The notes below the pieces were generated by a model. The model was not told where the DNA came from. It did no database searches and saw only the letters and a list, made by a program, of their open reading frames with translations. The translations under genes and the position numbers were made by a program. From assembly GCA_030623125.1 (NCBI GenBank), contig JAUXMQ010000002.1, positions 1 to 13,716 on the forward strand: a DNA stretch of 13,716 nt, in the 5' to 3' direction. The stretch is from Acidimicrobiia bacterium (lineage in GTDB: Bacteria > Actinomycetota > Acidimicrobiia > Spongiisociales > ZC4RG35). Below, one piece after another: positions 1 to 6,590 of this stretch (positions are counted from its first letter, which is position 1; every line of letters begins with the position of its first letter).

Positions 1-773
1 CCTTCGTGAAGAAGTTCTAGCGACTCGGCCCAGTCGAGAGTCTCGGCAACGCCAGGGGGTTTGAAGAGATCCATCTGACGAAGACGCTCCATCGCCAGAG
101 AGAGACTGAGGGCGAGATCTGCCTCGACGCCCGGCACCTTTCTCATCACGATCGAAGCCTCCAGGTCCGGGGACGGGTAGTCGATCCAGTGATAGATGCA
201 CCGTCGCTTGAGCGCGTCGTGAATCTCCCTTGTACGGTTCGAGGTGAGAACGACGATTGGGGGAACGTCCGCCTTGATCGTTCCAATCTCGGGGATGGTC
301 ACCTGGAAGTCGGAAAGCAACTCGAGGAGAAATGCCTCGAACTCCTCGTCGGCCCGGTCGAGCTCATCGATGAGTAGCACCGGCCGATGACCGTCGCGGG
401 AGGTCTCGACGGCTTTGAGCAGTGGCCGTGCAATTAGAAACTCTCTGCTCATGATGTCCCGTGCCCGGGCAGATGATCCTTCGCCGCGGGCCTCGAGTAG
501 GCGGATCTCCATCATCTGACGGGCGTAATCCCACTCGTAGAGCGCCTGGCCAACGTCCAGGCCTTCGTAGCACTGCAAACGAATCAAGTCTTCGCCGGCC
601 ATTGCGGAGAGCACTTTGGCCACCTCGGTCTTGCCAACACCGGCCTCGCCTTCGAGGAAGAGGGGGCGTCCCAGTTGGAGGGCGAGGTGGATGGCGACAG
701 TGAGGTCGTCGGCGGCGAAGTAGCTCTGTTCGTCGAGACTGGCAGCCAGACCCTCGATGGTGGAAGGGATCAC
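1..773 (-). CDS. MoxR-family AAA+ ATPase, CoxD-like (C-terminus cut by window start)
   Basis: About 257 residues are visible and the C-terminus lies left of base 1. Walker A is GEAGVGKTE (residues 42-50), Walker B is VLLIDELD (132-139), a sensor-like TSN sits at 177-179 and Arg-finger candidates at 190-191. The stretch DLIRLQCYEGLD after Walker A is characteristic of MoxR ATPases of the CoxD group. In known family members these act as chaperone-like ATPases with a VWA-domain partner (CoxE type) to insert metals or mature enzymes; such a partner would lie beyond the left edge. The start is a GTG at 773-771: a stop codon lies a few codons upstream in frame, homologues begin at this point, and TAGGCT sits 7 bases upstream with no Shine-Dalgarno. 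Family is confident; the client enzyme is unknown. Confidence 0.88.
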   Translation of the reverse strand, partial: MIPSTIEGLAASLDEQSYFAADDLTVAIHLALQLGRPLFLEGEAGVGKTEVAKVLSAMAGEDLIRLQCYEGLDVGQALYEWDYARQMMEIRLLEARGEGSSARARDIMSREFLIARPLLKAVETSRDGHRPVLLIDELDRADEEFEAFLLELLSDFQVTIPEIGTIKADVPPIVVLTSNRTREIHDALKRRCIYHWIDYPSPDLEASIVMRKVPGVEADLALSLSLAMERLRQMDLFKPPGVAETLDWAESLELLHE

Positions 774-786
774 GAAGGAGAGCCTA
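774..786 (-). promoter_or_regulatory. Leaderless -10 box of the MoxR gene
   Basis: Read on the minus strand, TAGGCT (786-781) is followed by 7 bases and then the GTG start at 773. This matches the actinobacterial TANNNT -10 placed so that transcription begins at the start codon. I see no clear -35. Confidence 0.5.
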
Positions 787-907
787 AATGGTCAGCGACG
801 CTGAAGGAGTTGGATGTCGTGTCGTCGGGATCACCGAAAGCGGTGAATAGGGCATGCCCCGTGGCGGGCGCCTGAAGCGACCCCGAACAGGGCGTACCAC
901 GCGACCG

Positions 908-923
908 ACCGATCCAGATCGGT
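908..923. repeat. Perfect inverted repeat in the moxR-ffh gap
   Basis: The arms ACCGATC and GATCGGT (7 bp, perfect) are separated by CA. The repeat lies in the 207-bp divergent gap between moxR and ffh, about 55 bases upstream of the ffh -10 region. It could be an operator or a small hairpin; nothing else in the gap (774-980) looks coding. Confidence 0.45.
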
Positions 924-947
924 TACCCACACCAACACGGTGTCTAC

Positions 948-980
948 TTGGAACGACATAGGTCATAACCTATAGCGCTC
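948..980 (+). promoter_or_regulatory. ffh promoter with palindrome over the -10
   Basis: TTGGAA (948-953) lies 17 bases before TATAGC (971-976). An overlapping TAACCT (966-971) lies 9 bases before the ATG at 981. Either way the transcript would start at or beside the start codon, and no Shine-Dalgarno is present. A perfect inverted repeat, ATAGGT-4-ACCTAT (958-973), covers the -10 region and could be a repressor site. Confidence 0.5.
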
Positions 981-2315
981 ATGTTTGACACGCTCACACA
1001 ACGATTCGAGTCGGTCTTCTCCAGCTTGCGTGGCAAAGGCAAACTGTCGGAGAAGGACATCGATAGGGCTCTCCGAGAGGTTCGGGTCGCCCTGCTCGAA
1101 GCGGATGTCAATGTCGGGGTGGTCAAGGCATTTCTCTCCCGGGTCAGAGAGGGGGCTCTCGGTGAGGATGTCGCCAAAGCGATCTCGCCGGGCCAACAAG
1201 TCATCAAGATCGTCCACGAGGAGCTTGTCACCACCCTGGGCTCCGAGACGGCCGGGCTAGTGAAGACATCTCCTCCATTGACGATCCTCATGGTCGGGCT
1301 CCAGGGTTCGGGCAAGACGACATCAGCCGCCAAACTGGCGAAGCTGCTTCAAGGCCAGGGAAGGAATCCGTTGCTGGTCGCCGCCGATCTACAACGGCCG
1401 GCCGCCATCGACCAACTGGAGACCCTCGGTCGTACCATTGACGTCCCTGTGTTTGCGGAGCGTGGAGGGAAGGCTCCGAAGCTGGTCAAGGCTGCCGTGA
1501 GGGAGGCGTCTCGCTCCAGGCATGACGTGGTAATCGTTGACACTGCCGGTCGACTCCAGATCGATGACGACCTGATGAAAGAACTTGCTGTCGTGAAGAA
1601 GGCGGCCGCGCCGGATGAAGTCTTGCTGGTTGTCGACGCCATGACGGGGCAAGATGCGGTCAACGTCGCCCAAGGCTTTCAGGATCAAATAGGTGTTACC
1701 GGGTTGTTTCTGTCCAAACTCGATGGAGATGCCAGGGGTGGCGCCGCCATCTCGGTTCGTGAGGTGACGGGTGCGCCGGTCAAGTTCGCTGGTATTGGAG
1801 AGGGTCTGGATGAGCTGGAGCCGTTTCATCCTGAGCGCATGGCCTCCAGGATTCTGGGAATGGGCGACGTGCTCACTCTCATCGAGAAGGCCGAGTCGGT
1901 TTTTGACGAGGACGAGGCCGAAAAGGCCGCCAGAAAACTCGAGAAAGGCGAGTTCACGCTCGAGGACTTCCTCACTCAGTTTCAGATGATGAAGTCGATG
2001 GGGTCTCTGAAAGACATCCTTGCTATGCTTCCGGGCTCCGGATCGCTCCTTCGTGAGGTCGATGTTGATGATCGCGACTTCAAGAGGGTTGAGGCCATCA
2101 TCCAATCGATGACAGCTGATGAGCGCCGGAATCCGAAGATCATCGGCGGCAGCCGAAAGCGCCGGATCGCGTTCGGGTCGGGCACCAAGCCCCAGGATGT
2201 GAATCGGGTCTTGAAGCAGTTCGTCGAGGCACAGAAAATGATGAAGACGCTGGCCGGAGGTCGGGGCATGCCATCCCTGGAAGGCTTGATGAGCGGTCAG
2301 CGAACGAAGAGGTGA
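981..2315 (+). CDS. ffh: Signal recognition particle protein Ffh (SRP54)
   Basis: This 444-residue protein has the usual length and order. The N-domain helical bundle is followed by the GTPase G domain, with GLQGSGKT (106-113), DTAGRLQIDDDL and SKLDGDARGGAA. The C-terminal methionine-rich M domain has the 4.5S RNA-binding stretch GSRKRRIAFGSG near its end. With 4.5S RNA it binds signal sequences at the ribosome and delivers nascent chains to FtsY at the membrane. The ATG at 981 gives the canonical MFDTLTQRFE N-terminus and appears leaderless. It leads an operon: rpsP begins 4 bases after its stop, and the rpsP Shine-Dalgarno (GAGGTGA, 2309-2315) lies within the last ffh codons. Confidence 0.98.
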   Translation: MFDTLTQRFESVFSSLRGKGKLSEKDIDRALREVRVALLEADVNVGVVKAFLSRVREGALGEDVAKAISPGQQVIKIVHEELVTTLGSETAGLVKTSPPLTILMVGLQGSGKTTSAAKLAKLLQGQGRNPLLVAADLQRPAAIDQLETLGRTIDVPVFAERGGKAPKLVKAAVREASRSRHDVVIVDTAGRLQIDDDLMKELAVVKKAAAPDEVLLVVDAMTGQDAVNVAQGFQDQIGVTGLFLSKLDGDARGGAAISVREVTGAPVKFAGIGEGLDELEPFHPERMASRILGMGDVLTLIEKAESVFDEDEAEKAARKLEKGEFTLEDFLTQFQMMKSMGSLKDILAMLPGSGSLLREVDVDDRDFKRVEAIIQSMTADERRNPKIIGGSRKRRIAFGSGTKPQDVNRVLKQFVEAQKMMKTLAGGRGMPSLEGLMSGQRTKR

Positions 2316-2319
2316 ATAG

Positions 2320-2643
2320 ATGGCTGTCAGGATGAGACTGATGCGGATGGGCAAGAAGAAACAGCCCATGTACCGCGTTGTGGTTGTGGACTCTCGCGCC
2401 CCGCGCGACGGTCGCTATATCGAGCAGATAGGTCGATACGAGCCGCTCCACGACCCGTCGATCGTAGAGATCGACAACGAAAGGGCTGCCGATTGGCTCT
2501 CCAAAGGAGCCAGTCCGAGCGAGACCGTAGAAAAACTCCTCAATATCTCGGGTGCCATGAACACGATTAAGGTCAAAACAGGTGGCATTCACGTGATCGG
2601 CATCGAGAAGAACGAGGAAGACACCATCTCCGAGGAGGAGTGA
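2320..2643 (+). CDS. rpsP: 30S ribosomal protein S16
   Basis: This 107-residue S16 protein has the family core: MAVRMRLMRMGKKKQPMYR, VVVDSRAPRDGRYIEQIG and the helical AADWLSKGASPSETVEKLL. A hydrophilic acidic tail of about 15 residues follows (ending EEDTISEEE). S16 binds 16S rRNA early in 30S assembly. The ATG is preceded by GAGGTGA with a 4-base gap, so translation is probably coupled to ffh. Its TGA overlaps the GTG of the next gene (GTGA, bases 2640-2643). Confidence 0.98.
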   Translation: MAVRMRLMRMGKKKQPMYRVVVVDSRAPRDGRYIEQIGRYEPLHDPSIVEIDNERAADWLSKGASPSETVEKLLNISGAMNTIKVKTGGIHVIGIEKNEEDTISEEE

Positions 2644-2897
2644 GCTTGGCCAAGGGCGACATCGTTGAGCGAGTAGTCAGCTACATAATCAAGGCAATAG
2701 TCGACGAGCCGGACGAGGTTACGGTCACGGTTGTCGAGCAGGGACCAGACGAGGTGGTCGCCGAGGTGCGGACAGCGAAAGGCGACATGGGCAGGGTCAT
2801 CGGACGACGGGGGCGTGTGGCCAAAGCCGTTCGCGCCGCCGCCAGTGCTGCCGGCGAAGAAGAGGGGATCACAGCTGGGGTCGAGTTCCTCGACTGA
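2640..2897 (+). CDS. khpA: KH-domain RNA-binding protein KhpA
   Basis: This 85-residue single KH-domain protein carries the GxxG RNA-binding loop in GRVIGRRGRVAKAVRAAA. It matches the small KH proteins (KhpA, formerly YlqC) always found between rpsP and rimM in Gram-positive bacteria. In Firmicutes KhpA partners with KhpB (Jag/EloR) and affects cell elongation; the role in this lineage is not shown by the sequence. The GTG at 2640 overlaps the rpsP stop by four bases, the usual reinitiation geometry. A TTG two codons later is a less likely start. Confidence 0.93.
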   Translation: MSLAKGDIVERVVSYIIKAIVDEPDEVTVTVVEQGPDEVVAEVRTAKGDMGRVIGRRGRVAKAVRAAASAAGEEEGITAGVEFLD

Positions 2898-2907
2898 TAG
2901 CCCCGAT

Positions 2908-3381
2908 GTGCGGGCTGGACGACTCGGCCGACCCCACGGTCTTGATGGATTTCTCGGGTTGTATGTAGATCCGGCCGATCTTGACTACTTCGACCGCGGC
3001 TCGACAGTCTTCATTCAAGATCGTCCGTTGGTTGTGCGGGCGATTCGTCCAGCCCACAAGGGATATCAGGTCGCGTTTGTTGAGATAGTCGATCGTGAAG
3101 GAGCCGAGCGGATACGAAACCAGGACGTCTTTGTCGCCGAACGGCGCACACTCGATGAACAGGAGTTCTGGCCTGACCAGTTGGTCGGGCTGAAGGTCCG
3201 ACCTGGTGGTGGGACCGTCGTCGATGTGGTCCACGGGGCAGCACAGGATCGTCTTGTCGTCGAGCGGGACGGGGCCAGGTTCGAGGTGCCGTTTGTCGAT
3301 GAGCTCGTGCCGACTGTCGATGTCGAAGCTGGATACGTCGAGGTCATCGAAATCGAGGGCATCAGCGAACCGTCAGACTGA
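2908..3381 (+). CDS. rimM: 16S rRNA processing protein RimM
   Basis: From the GTG at 2908 the product is 157 residues, slightly short for RimM (usually 165-180). The N-terminal RAGRLGRPHGLDGFLGLYV is the RimM signature, and a PRC-barrel half begins near EFWPDQLVGLKV and ends ..YVEVIEIEG. RimM binds S19 and helps mature the 30S head. This start is chosen because the signature begins immediately after it; the open frame runs further upstream only as overlap with khpA. Its last 20 bases overlap the 3' end of the minus-strand lipoprotein gene. trmD, which normally follows directly, is 2.5 kb away here. Confidence 0.95.
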   Translation: MRAGRLGRPHGLDGFLGLYVDPADLDYFDRGSTVFIQDRPLVVRAIRPAHKGYQVAFVEIVDREGAERIRNQDVFVAERRTLDEQEFWPDQLVGLKVRPGGGTVVDVVHGAAQDRLVVERDGARFEVPFVDELVPTVDVEAGYVEVIEIEGISEPSD

Positions 3382-4225
3382 TCGTCACGCCCTCGAGACC
3401 TCCGTTTTCCGCATTTTCATCGCCGACGAAGAGGGACAAATTGCCTGGAGGCAGGACAATTTCCGTCTGGAACTCTCCCCAGGTCACCAAACCGCCGGCC
3501 GCAGTCGTGAACGTTTCCGCGACGACTTCGTTGCCGGCTGTCGCGATGATCAAAACGTTGGACTCGAAGGTGCGGGTGTAGCCCGATACCGACAAAGTCC
3601 CTCCCAGGGTTGCGCCATCCAGCGGAGTCACGACCACTGCCAGGTCGGAGTACGCAGGTGCGGACGGAAACTCCACGATTCCCGGTTGAAGATCCAGGAT
3701 TACCCGGGCTGGGGTTCCTTCAGTCCGAATCCGGGCCTGTGCTGGTCCAGCCAGGTGGAGGTCCACGAACATTCCACCATCCAATGCCTCGACAACATAT
3801 AGACGATCAACGAGTGCTGTTTCGATGAGTTGGTCGGTGACGACCGTCTGGTCGGCGTCGACGGCGATGCGAATCACCGGAACTCCTTCGACATAGGTAG
3901 CGGTGACTGTCGGCGGCGTCGTCGCCGGGGCCCCCTCCGAAGTGATGAAGGAGAAAGTGAATTTGTCACACGACTCGTCCGTCGTCCAGGAAATGTGGCC
4001 GATAACACTGCTGTCGGACTGATCCTGATCAACGGAGGCGATTGTCCCGTCCTCGACGAACTCCCCCTCATCGGGACATCCCGCCACAAGCGGCACGGTC
4101 GTTGTGGGGGCGGTGGTGGTGACGGGCTCGAGTCGAGTGGTGGTGGTCAGCGAATCAGCGTCGCTGGGCGCACACGCCGCGACCACGACGATCATCAGCA
4201 GACCGAGGGTCATCCGCAGTCTCAT
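3362..4225 (-). CDS. Secreted lipoprotein with AMIN-like and Gmad2 domains
   Basis: The product is 287 residues from the ATG at 4225-4223. Residues 1-18 form a type II signal peptide: a basic start, a hydrophobic core and the lipobox VVAAC with Cys18. A Thr/Pro-rich linker (about 24-46) follows. Residues about 75-181 resemble the AMIN-like domain of actinobacterial lipoproteins (KFTFSF..., then ...FVDLHLAGPAQARI). Residues about 198-286 match the Gmad2 Ig-like fold (VTPLDGATLGGTLSVSGYTRTFES...). The protein should be anchored outside the membrane, and these domains suggest cell-wall or protein binding. An enzymatic role is not indicated. The start fits the signal peptide and a TACCAT box 7 bases upstream; a longer reading would bury the signal sequence. 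Domain assignments are by eye. Confidence 0.8.
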   Translation of the reverse strand: MRLRMTLGLLMIVVVAACAPSDADSLTTTTRLEPVTTTAPTTTVPLVAGCPDEGEFVEDGTIASVDQDQSDSSVIGHISWTTDESCDKFTFSFITSEGAPATTPPTVTATYVEGVPVIRIAVDADQTVVTDQLIETALVDRLYVVEALDGGMFVDLHLAGPAQARIRTEGTPARVILDLQPGIVEFPSAPAYSDLAVVVTPLDGATLGGTLSVSGYTRTFESNVLIIATAGNEVVAETFTTAAGGLVTWGEFQTEIVLPPGNLSLFVGDENAENGGLEGVTISLTVR

Positions 4226-4238
4226 GTCCGGAATGGTA
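4226..4238 (-). promoter_or_regulatory. Leaderless -10 box of the lipoprotein gene
   Basis: On the minus strand TACCAT (4238-4233) is followed by 7 bases and then the ATG. The box lies only 11 bases from a plus-strand TAGGTT (4250-4255), so the two divergent promoters probably compete or share regulation. Confidence 0.5.
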
Positions 4239-4249
4239 AGGCCGGCCAC

Positions 4250-4284
4250 TAGGTTTGAAGGGCCACAGCACACTGAAAGTGAAC
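4250..4284 (+). promoter_or_regulatory. Possible thiolase promoter with short leader
   Basis: TAGGTT (4250-4255) would start a transcript near 4262, giving a leader of about 22 bases before the ATG at 4285. A weak purine stretch, GAAAG, sits 7-11 bases before the ATG. This gene is the one transcription-unit head that does not have a -10 box directly at its start. Confidence 0.35.
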
Positions 4285-5448
4285 ATGCCTGAAGCAGTAA
4301 TCGTTGCAACCGCCCGTTCCCCGATCGGACGGGCCTACAAGGGATCGCTCATCGATGTGCGTGCCGACGATCTTGCCGGCTTCGCCATCAACGCCGTCAT
4401 GGAGAAAGTGCCTGAAGTGGATCGAGCTTCGGTCGACGACGCAATGATCGGCTGTGCCCTCACCCATCACGAGCAGGGCTACAACGTTGCCCGGCCGGCA
4501 TCCCTTCTCGGGGGTCTGCCCGACTCGGTACCGGCGACCACCGTCAATCGGTTCTGCGCTTCGTCATTGCAGACGATTCGGATGGCGTTCCATGCGATCC
4601 GCCAGGGGGAGGGGGACACCTATGTCGCCGGCGGTGTCGAGTCGGTGAGCCGCACCTACGGCAAAGCTTTCGACAGCGACGATCTCAACCCGCGTTTCAC
4701 CGATGCCACCCGCGATGATTTCATCAACAACGTGTACATCCCGATGGGCAACACCGCCGAGAACGTTGCAGCTAAGTATGGGATAACCCGAGAACGCATG
4801 GACGAGTTTGCCAAGAGCTCACAGGATCGAGCGGTCGAGTCTCAGAAGAACGGATTCTTTGACAGGGAGATCACCCCGATAGAAGTACCTGACGGTCGGA
4901 CCATTCGTGATGACGACGGTCCGCGTCCCAACACAACCCTGGAGAAATTGGCATCCCTTCCTCCGGCCTTCCAGGCGGAGGGTTTGGTGACAGCAGGGAA
5001 CTCGTGTCCCCTCAACGACGGCGCCGCCGCCGTTCTGGTCATGTCCGACCGGCGCGCGGCCGAACTCGAGTTGAAACCTCTGGCGCGGATCATCGCGTCT
5101 TCGGTGGCGGGCCTGGAACCCGAGTACATGGGGATGGGTCCGGTGTTCGCCGTCCGAAAGGTTCTGGAGCAGTCCGGCATGAGTCTCGAGGACATGGACG
5201 TCATCGAGATCAATGAGGCATTTGCGGCCCAGGTATTGGCGTCTGCGGATGAGCTCGGAATCGACATGGGCAAGCTAAATCCCCATGGGGGCGCCATCGC
5301 TCTCGGTCACCCCTTTGGGATGACGGGTGCGCGGATCATGGGAACATTGCTCAACGACCTGAGCACGCTCGATGCCACGATCGGTCTGGAGACGATGTGT
5401 GTCGGTGGTGGGCAGGGGATGGCGATGATCGTGGAGCGTCTCAACTGA
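4285..5448 (+). CDS. Thiolase (acetyl-CoA acyltransferase)
   Basis: This 387-residue protein is the same length as FadA-type 3-ketoacyl-CoA thiolases. It has all three catalytic features: nucleophile Cys91 in RFCASSLQT, His342 in GGAIALGHPFGMTGAR and acid/base Cys372 in ETMCVGGGQGMA. NEAFA is also present. It is a cytosolic enzyme that either cleaves 3-ketoacyl-CoA in beta-oxidation or condenses acyl-CoAs; the sequence alone does not settle chain length or direction. The ATG at 4285 gives the standard MPEAVIVATARSPIGRA start, whereas an upstream in-frame TTG would add an unlikely extension. No beta-oxidation partner is adjacent, although a crotonase lies 5 kb downstream. Confidence 0.93.
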   Translation: MPEAVIVATARSPIGRAYKGSLIDVRADDLAGFAINAVMEKVPEVDRASVDDAMIGCALTHHEQGYNVARPASLLGGLPDSVPATTVNRFCASSLQTIRMAFHAIRQGEGDTYVAGGVESVSRTYGKAFDSDDLNPRFTDATRDDFINNVYIPMGNTAENVAAKYGITRERMDEFAKSSQDRAVESQKNGFFDREITPIEVPDGRTIRDDDGPRPNTTLEKLASLPPAFQAEGLVTAGNSCPLNDGAAAVLVMSDRRAAELELKPLARIIASSVAGLEPEYMGMGPVFAVRKVLEQSGMSLEDMDVIEINEAFAAQVLASADELGIDMGKLNPHGGAIALGHPFGMTGARIMGTLLNDLSTLDATIGLETMCVGGGQGMAMIVERLN

Positions 5449-5489
5449 GTGGGGCGCGACAGTTGTGTTATGGAGGCCGGTCCCCTGTC

Positions 5490-5589
5490 GTGAGATAGGT
5501 GTGTCCGTGGGGGCAAGTCCATCTTCGGCGACGGTGAGCGCCTCGATCTCCCGGTTGGAACGCTGCGGAATCAGCTTTGAATCGAACAT
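5490..5589 (-). pseudogene. Possible remnant of an SOS-controlled gene start
   Basis: Directly behind the LexA-like box, on the minus strand, TACGGT (5602-5597) is followed by 7 bases and an ATG at 5589, the same geometry as the real leaderless genes here. The frame begins MFDSKLIPQRSNREIEALTV and stays open to 5275, but its second half runs antisense through the thiolase gene, so only the first 30 or so codons could be genuine. MFDS-type starts occur in DUF222/HNH (13E12-like) proteins, some of which are LexA-regulated in mycobacteria; that link is only a guess. The 5490 boundary is approximate. Confidence 0.25.
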
Positions 5590-5597
5590 ATGTTCTA
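5582..5597. promoter_or_regulatory. LexA (SOS) box
   Basis: TCGAACATATGTTCTA matches the Gram-positive/actinobacterial SOS consensus TCGAAC-N4-GTTCGA at all but one position and contains the perfect 12-bp palindrome GAACATATGTTC. It overlaps the spacer and ATG of a minus-strand leaderless start, where LexA would block transcription. No intact SOS gene follows. Confidence 0.6.
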
Positions 5598-5723
5598 CCG
5601 TATAGGCGTCCTCTGATGGATCCCAGGGGGTAGAGCCAGATCGCAGATGCTTCTTTCTGGTGGGCCATCGAGTAGCAGTTGTCGGCGCTCCGAAATTGTC
5701 GGGCTGGTTGGGTAGGGCAAGCG

Positions 5724-5855
5724 ATGAGCCCTGAAGTCATCAACCTATTGCAGCGTCTGATCCAGAATGCGTGTGTCAACACGGGATTGCCTGACAGTGG
5801 CCATGAGCACCGCTCGGTCGCCACGCTCCAGGAGTTCTTCGGTGATGACCCACGA
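5724..5855 (+). pseudogene. N-terminal fragment of an M20-family metallopeptidase
   Basis: From the ATG at 5724 the frame reads about 43 residues: SPEVINLLQRLIQNACVNTG, then LPDSGHEHRSVATLQEFFGDD. The pattern LLxxLIxNACVNxGxPxSGxExRS..L..FF resembles the first helix and loop of actinobacterial M20 peptidases (acetylornithine deacetylase / dipeptidase type). After GDD the similarity stops and a hairpin begins. The metal-binding His/Asp residues of the family lie further on and are absent, so this is a truncated relic. The frame happens to run on into trmD without a stop, which could tempt an annotator to extend trmD upstream. Recognition is from memory of the family. Confidence 0.45.
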
Positions 5856-5893
5856 TGCGGGCCCTGTTTTCCGACGTTCCGGAGGCCCGCATC
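5854..5893. repeat. 10-bp perfect hairpin directly before the trmD -10 box
   Basis: The arms GATGCGGGCC (5854-5863) and GGCCCGCATC (5884-5893) pair perfectly around a 20-base loop. The right arm ends next to the trmD TAGCCT box. No T-run follows on either strand. It may insulate trmD from upstream transcription or serve as an operator over the -35 region. Confidence 0.55.
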
Positions 5894-5906
5894 TAGCCTT
5901 CACACC
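5894..5906 (+). promoter_or_regulatory. Leaderless -10 box of trmD
   Basis: TAGCCT (5894-5899) is followed by 7 bases and the GTG at 5907. No Shine-Dalgarno is present, so trmD is probably transcribed from its own start codon rather than from the rimM operon. Confidence 0.55.
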
Positions 5907-6590
5907 GTGAAGATCTATGTGATCACAATGTTCCCCGGATACTTCGAAGGTCCGCTGGGTATCTCCATCGTGGCCCGAGGAATCGAAGACGGTGCACTCG
6001 TCGTCGATCTGGTTGACCTCAGAGAGCATGGTCTTGGTCGGCACCGCCAGCTCGATGACCCGCCTTTCGGCGGCGGGCCGGGGATGGTGATGATGATCGA
6101 GCCTCTGGCATCCGCTCTGGAGCCGTTGAAAGACACACACCGTGTCCTCTTCACGCCCTCCGGAGATCCAATGTCTCAGGATACGCTGGATCGATGGGCC
6201 CAGATCGATGAGCTGACATTCGTGTGCGGACGTTATGAGGGTGTCGACCAACGTGTGATCGACAACTTCATCGACGAGGAGGTAAGTCTCGGTGACTACG
6301 TGCTTGCCGGTGGAGAAGTGGCGGCAGCCGCGGCGATCGAAGGGGTGGCTCGATTGTTGCCAGGGGTGGTTGGCAACCCGGAATCCACCGAGAAGGAGTC
6401 GTTCCGTGACGGTCTTCTGGAGGAGCCGGTATATACCCGGCCTGCCGATTTCGAAGGGTGGGCGGTCCCGAAGGTGTTGCTCAGTGGCGACCATGGAAAG
6501 ATCGAAGAGTGGAGGGCGCAACGCAGGGTCGAGCGAACACGCCGACGCCGACCGGACCTGCTACGAAATGGCAAGGATTCCGATACCTGA
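5907..6590 (+). CDS. trmD: tRNA (guanine-N1-)-methyltransferase TrmD
   Basis: From the GTG at 5907 this is a 227-residue TrmD. It methylates G37 of tRNAs with S-adenosylmethionine and prevents +1 frameshifting. The start gives the standard MKIYVITMFPGYF. Trefoil-knot SAM-binding motifs are present: DPPFGGGPGMVM (51-62), CGRYEGVDQRV (107-117), SLGDYVLAGGEVAA (127-140) and RLLPGVVGN (149-157). The C-terminal YTRPADFEGWAVPKVLLSGDH is also present. The position of the catalytic Asp of the DSF motif (Asp169 in Haemophilus influenzae TrmD) is Glu164 here (KESF). A longer reading starting at 5679 is rejected because residues before the GTG are unrelated to TrmD. rplS follows after 57 bases. Confidence 0.96.
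   Translation: MKIYVITMFPGYFEGPLGISIVARGIEDGALVVDLVDLREHGLGRHRQLDDPPFGGGPGMVMMIEPLASALEPLKDTHRVLFTPSGDPMSQDTLDRWAQIDELTFVCGRYEGVDQRVIDNFIDEEVSLGDYVLAGGEVAAAAAIEGVARLLPGVVGNPESTEKESFRDGLLEEPVYTRPADFEGWAVPKVLLSGDHGKIEEWRAQRRVERTRRRRPDLLRNGKDSDT

Larger units (their letters stand above)
5449..5906. other. Gene-free 458-bp interval with decayed sequence
   Basis: Between thiolase and trmD no intact gene is visible. The interval holds the LexA-like box with a minus-strand start (5582-5602), an M20 peptidase N-terminal fragment (5724-5855), a 10-bp hairpin (5854-5893) and the trmD promoter. 5603-5720 shows nothing I recognise. The arrangement suggests erosion of formerly inserted genes. Confidence 0.55.

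Noticed and set aside
1389..2369. A 326-codon minus-strand open frame.
   Set aside because: It is antisense to ffh and rpsP, whose proteins match their families end to end; long shadow frames are common at this GC.
3206..3802. A 198-codon plus-strand frame over the rimM end and lipoprotein gene.
   Set aside because: Composition is low in hydrophobic residues, it matches no family, and both overlapping genes are well supported.
5745..5850. A minus-strand stretch (WVITEELLERGDRAVLMATVR) that looks like the start of a short-chain dehydrogenase.
   Set aside because: It lacks the GxxxGxG cofactor motif and is antisense to the better-supported M20 fragment; the resemblance is likely chance.
5679..5906. 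An extended TrmD starting 76 codons upstream.
   Set aside because: The extra residues resemble M20 peptidases, not TrmD, and the GTG at 5907 has a leaderless -10 box and the canonical N-terminus.
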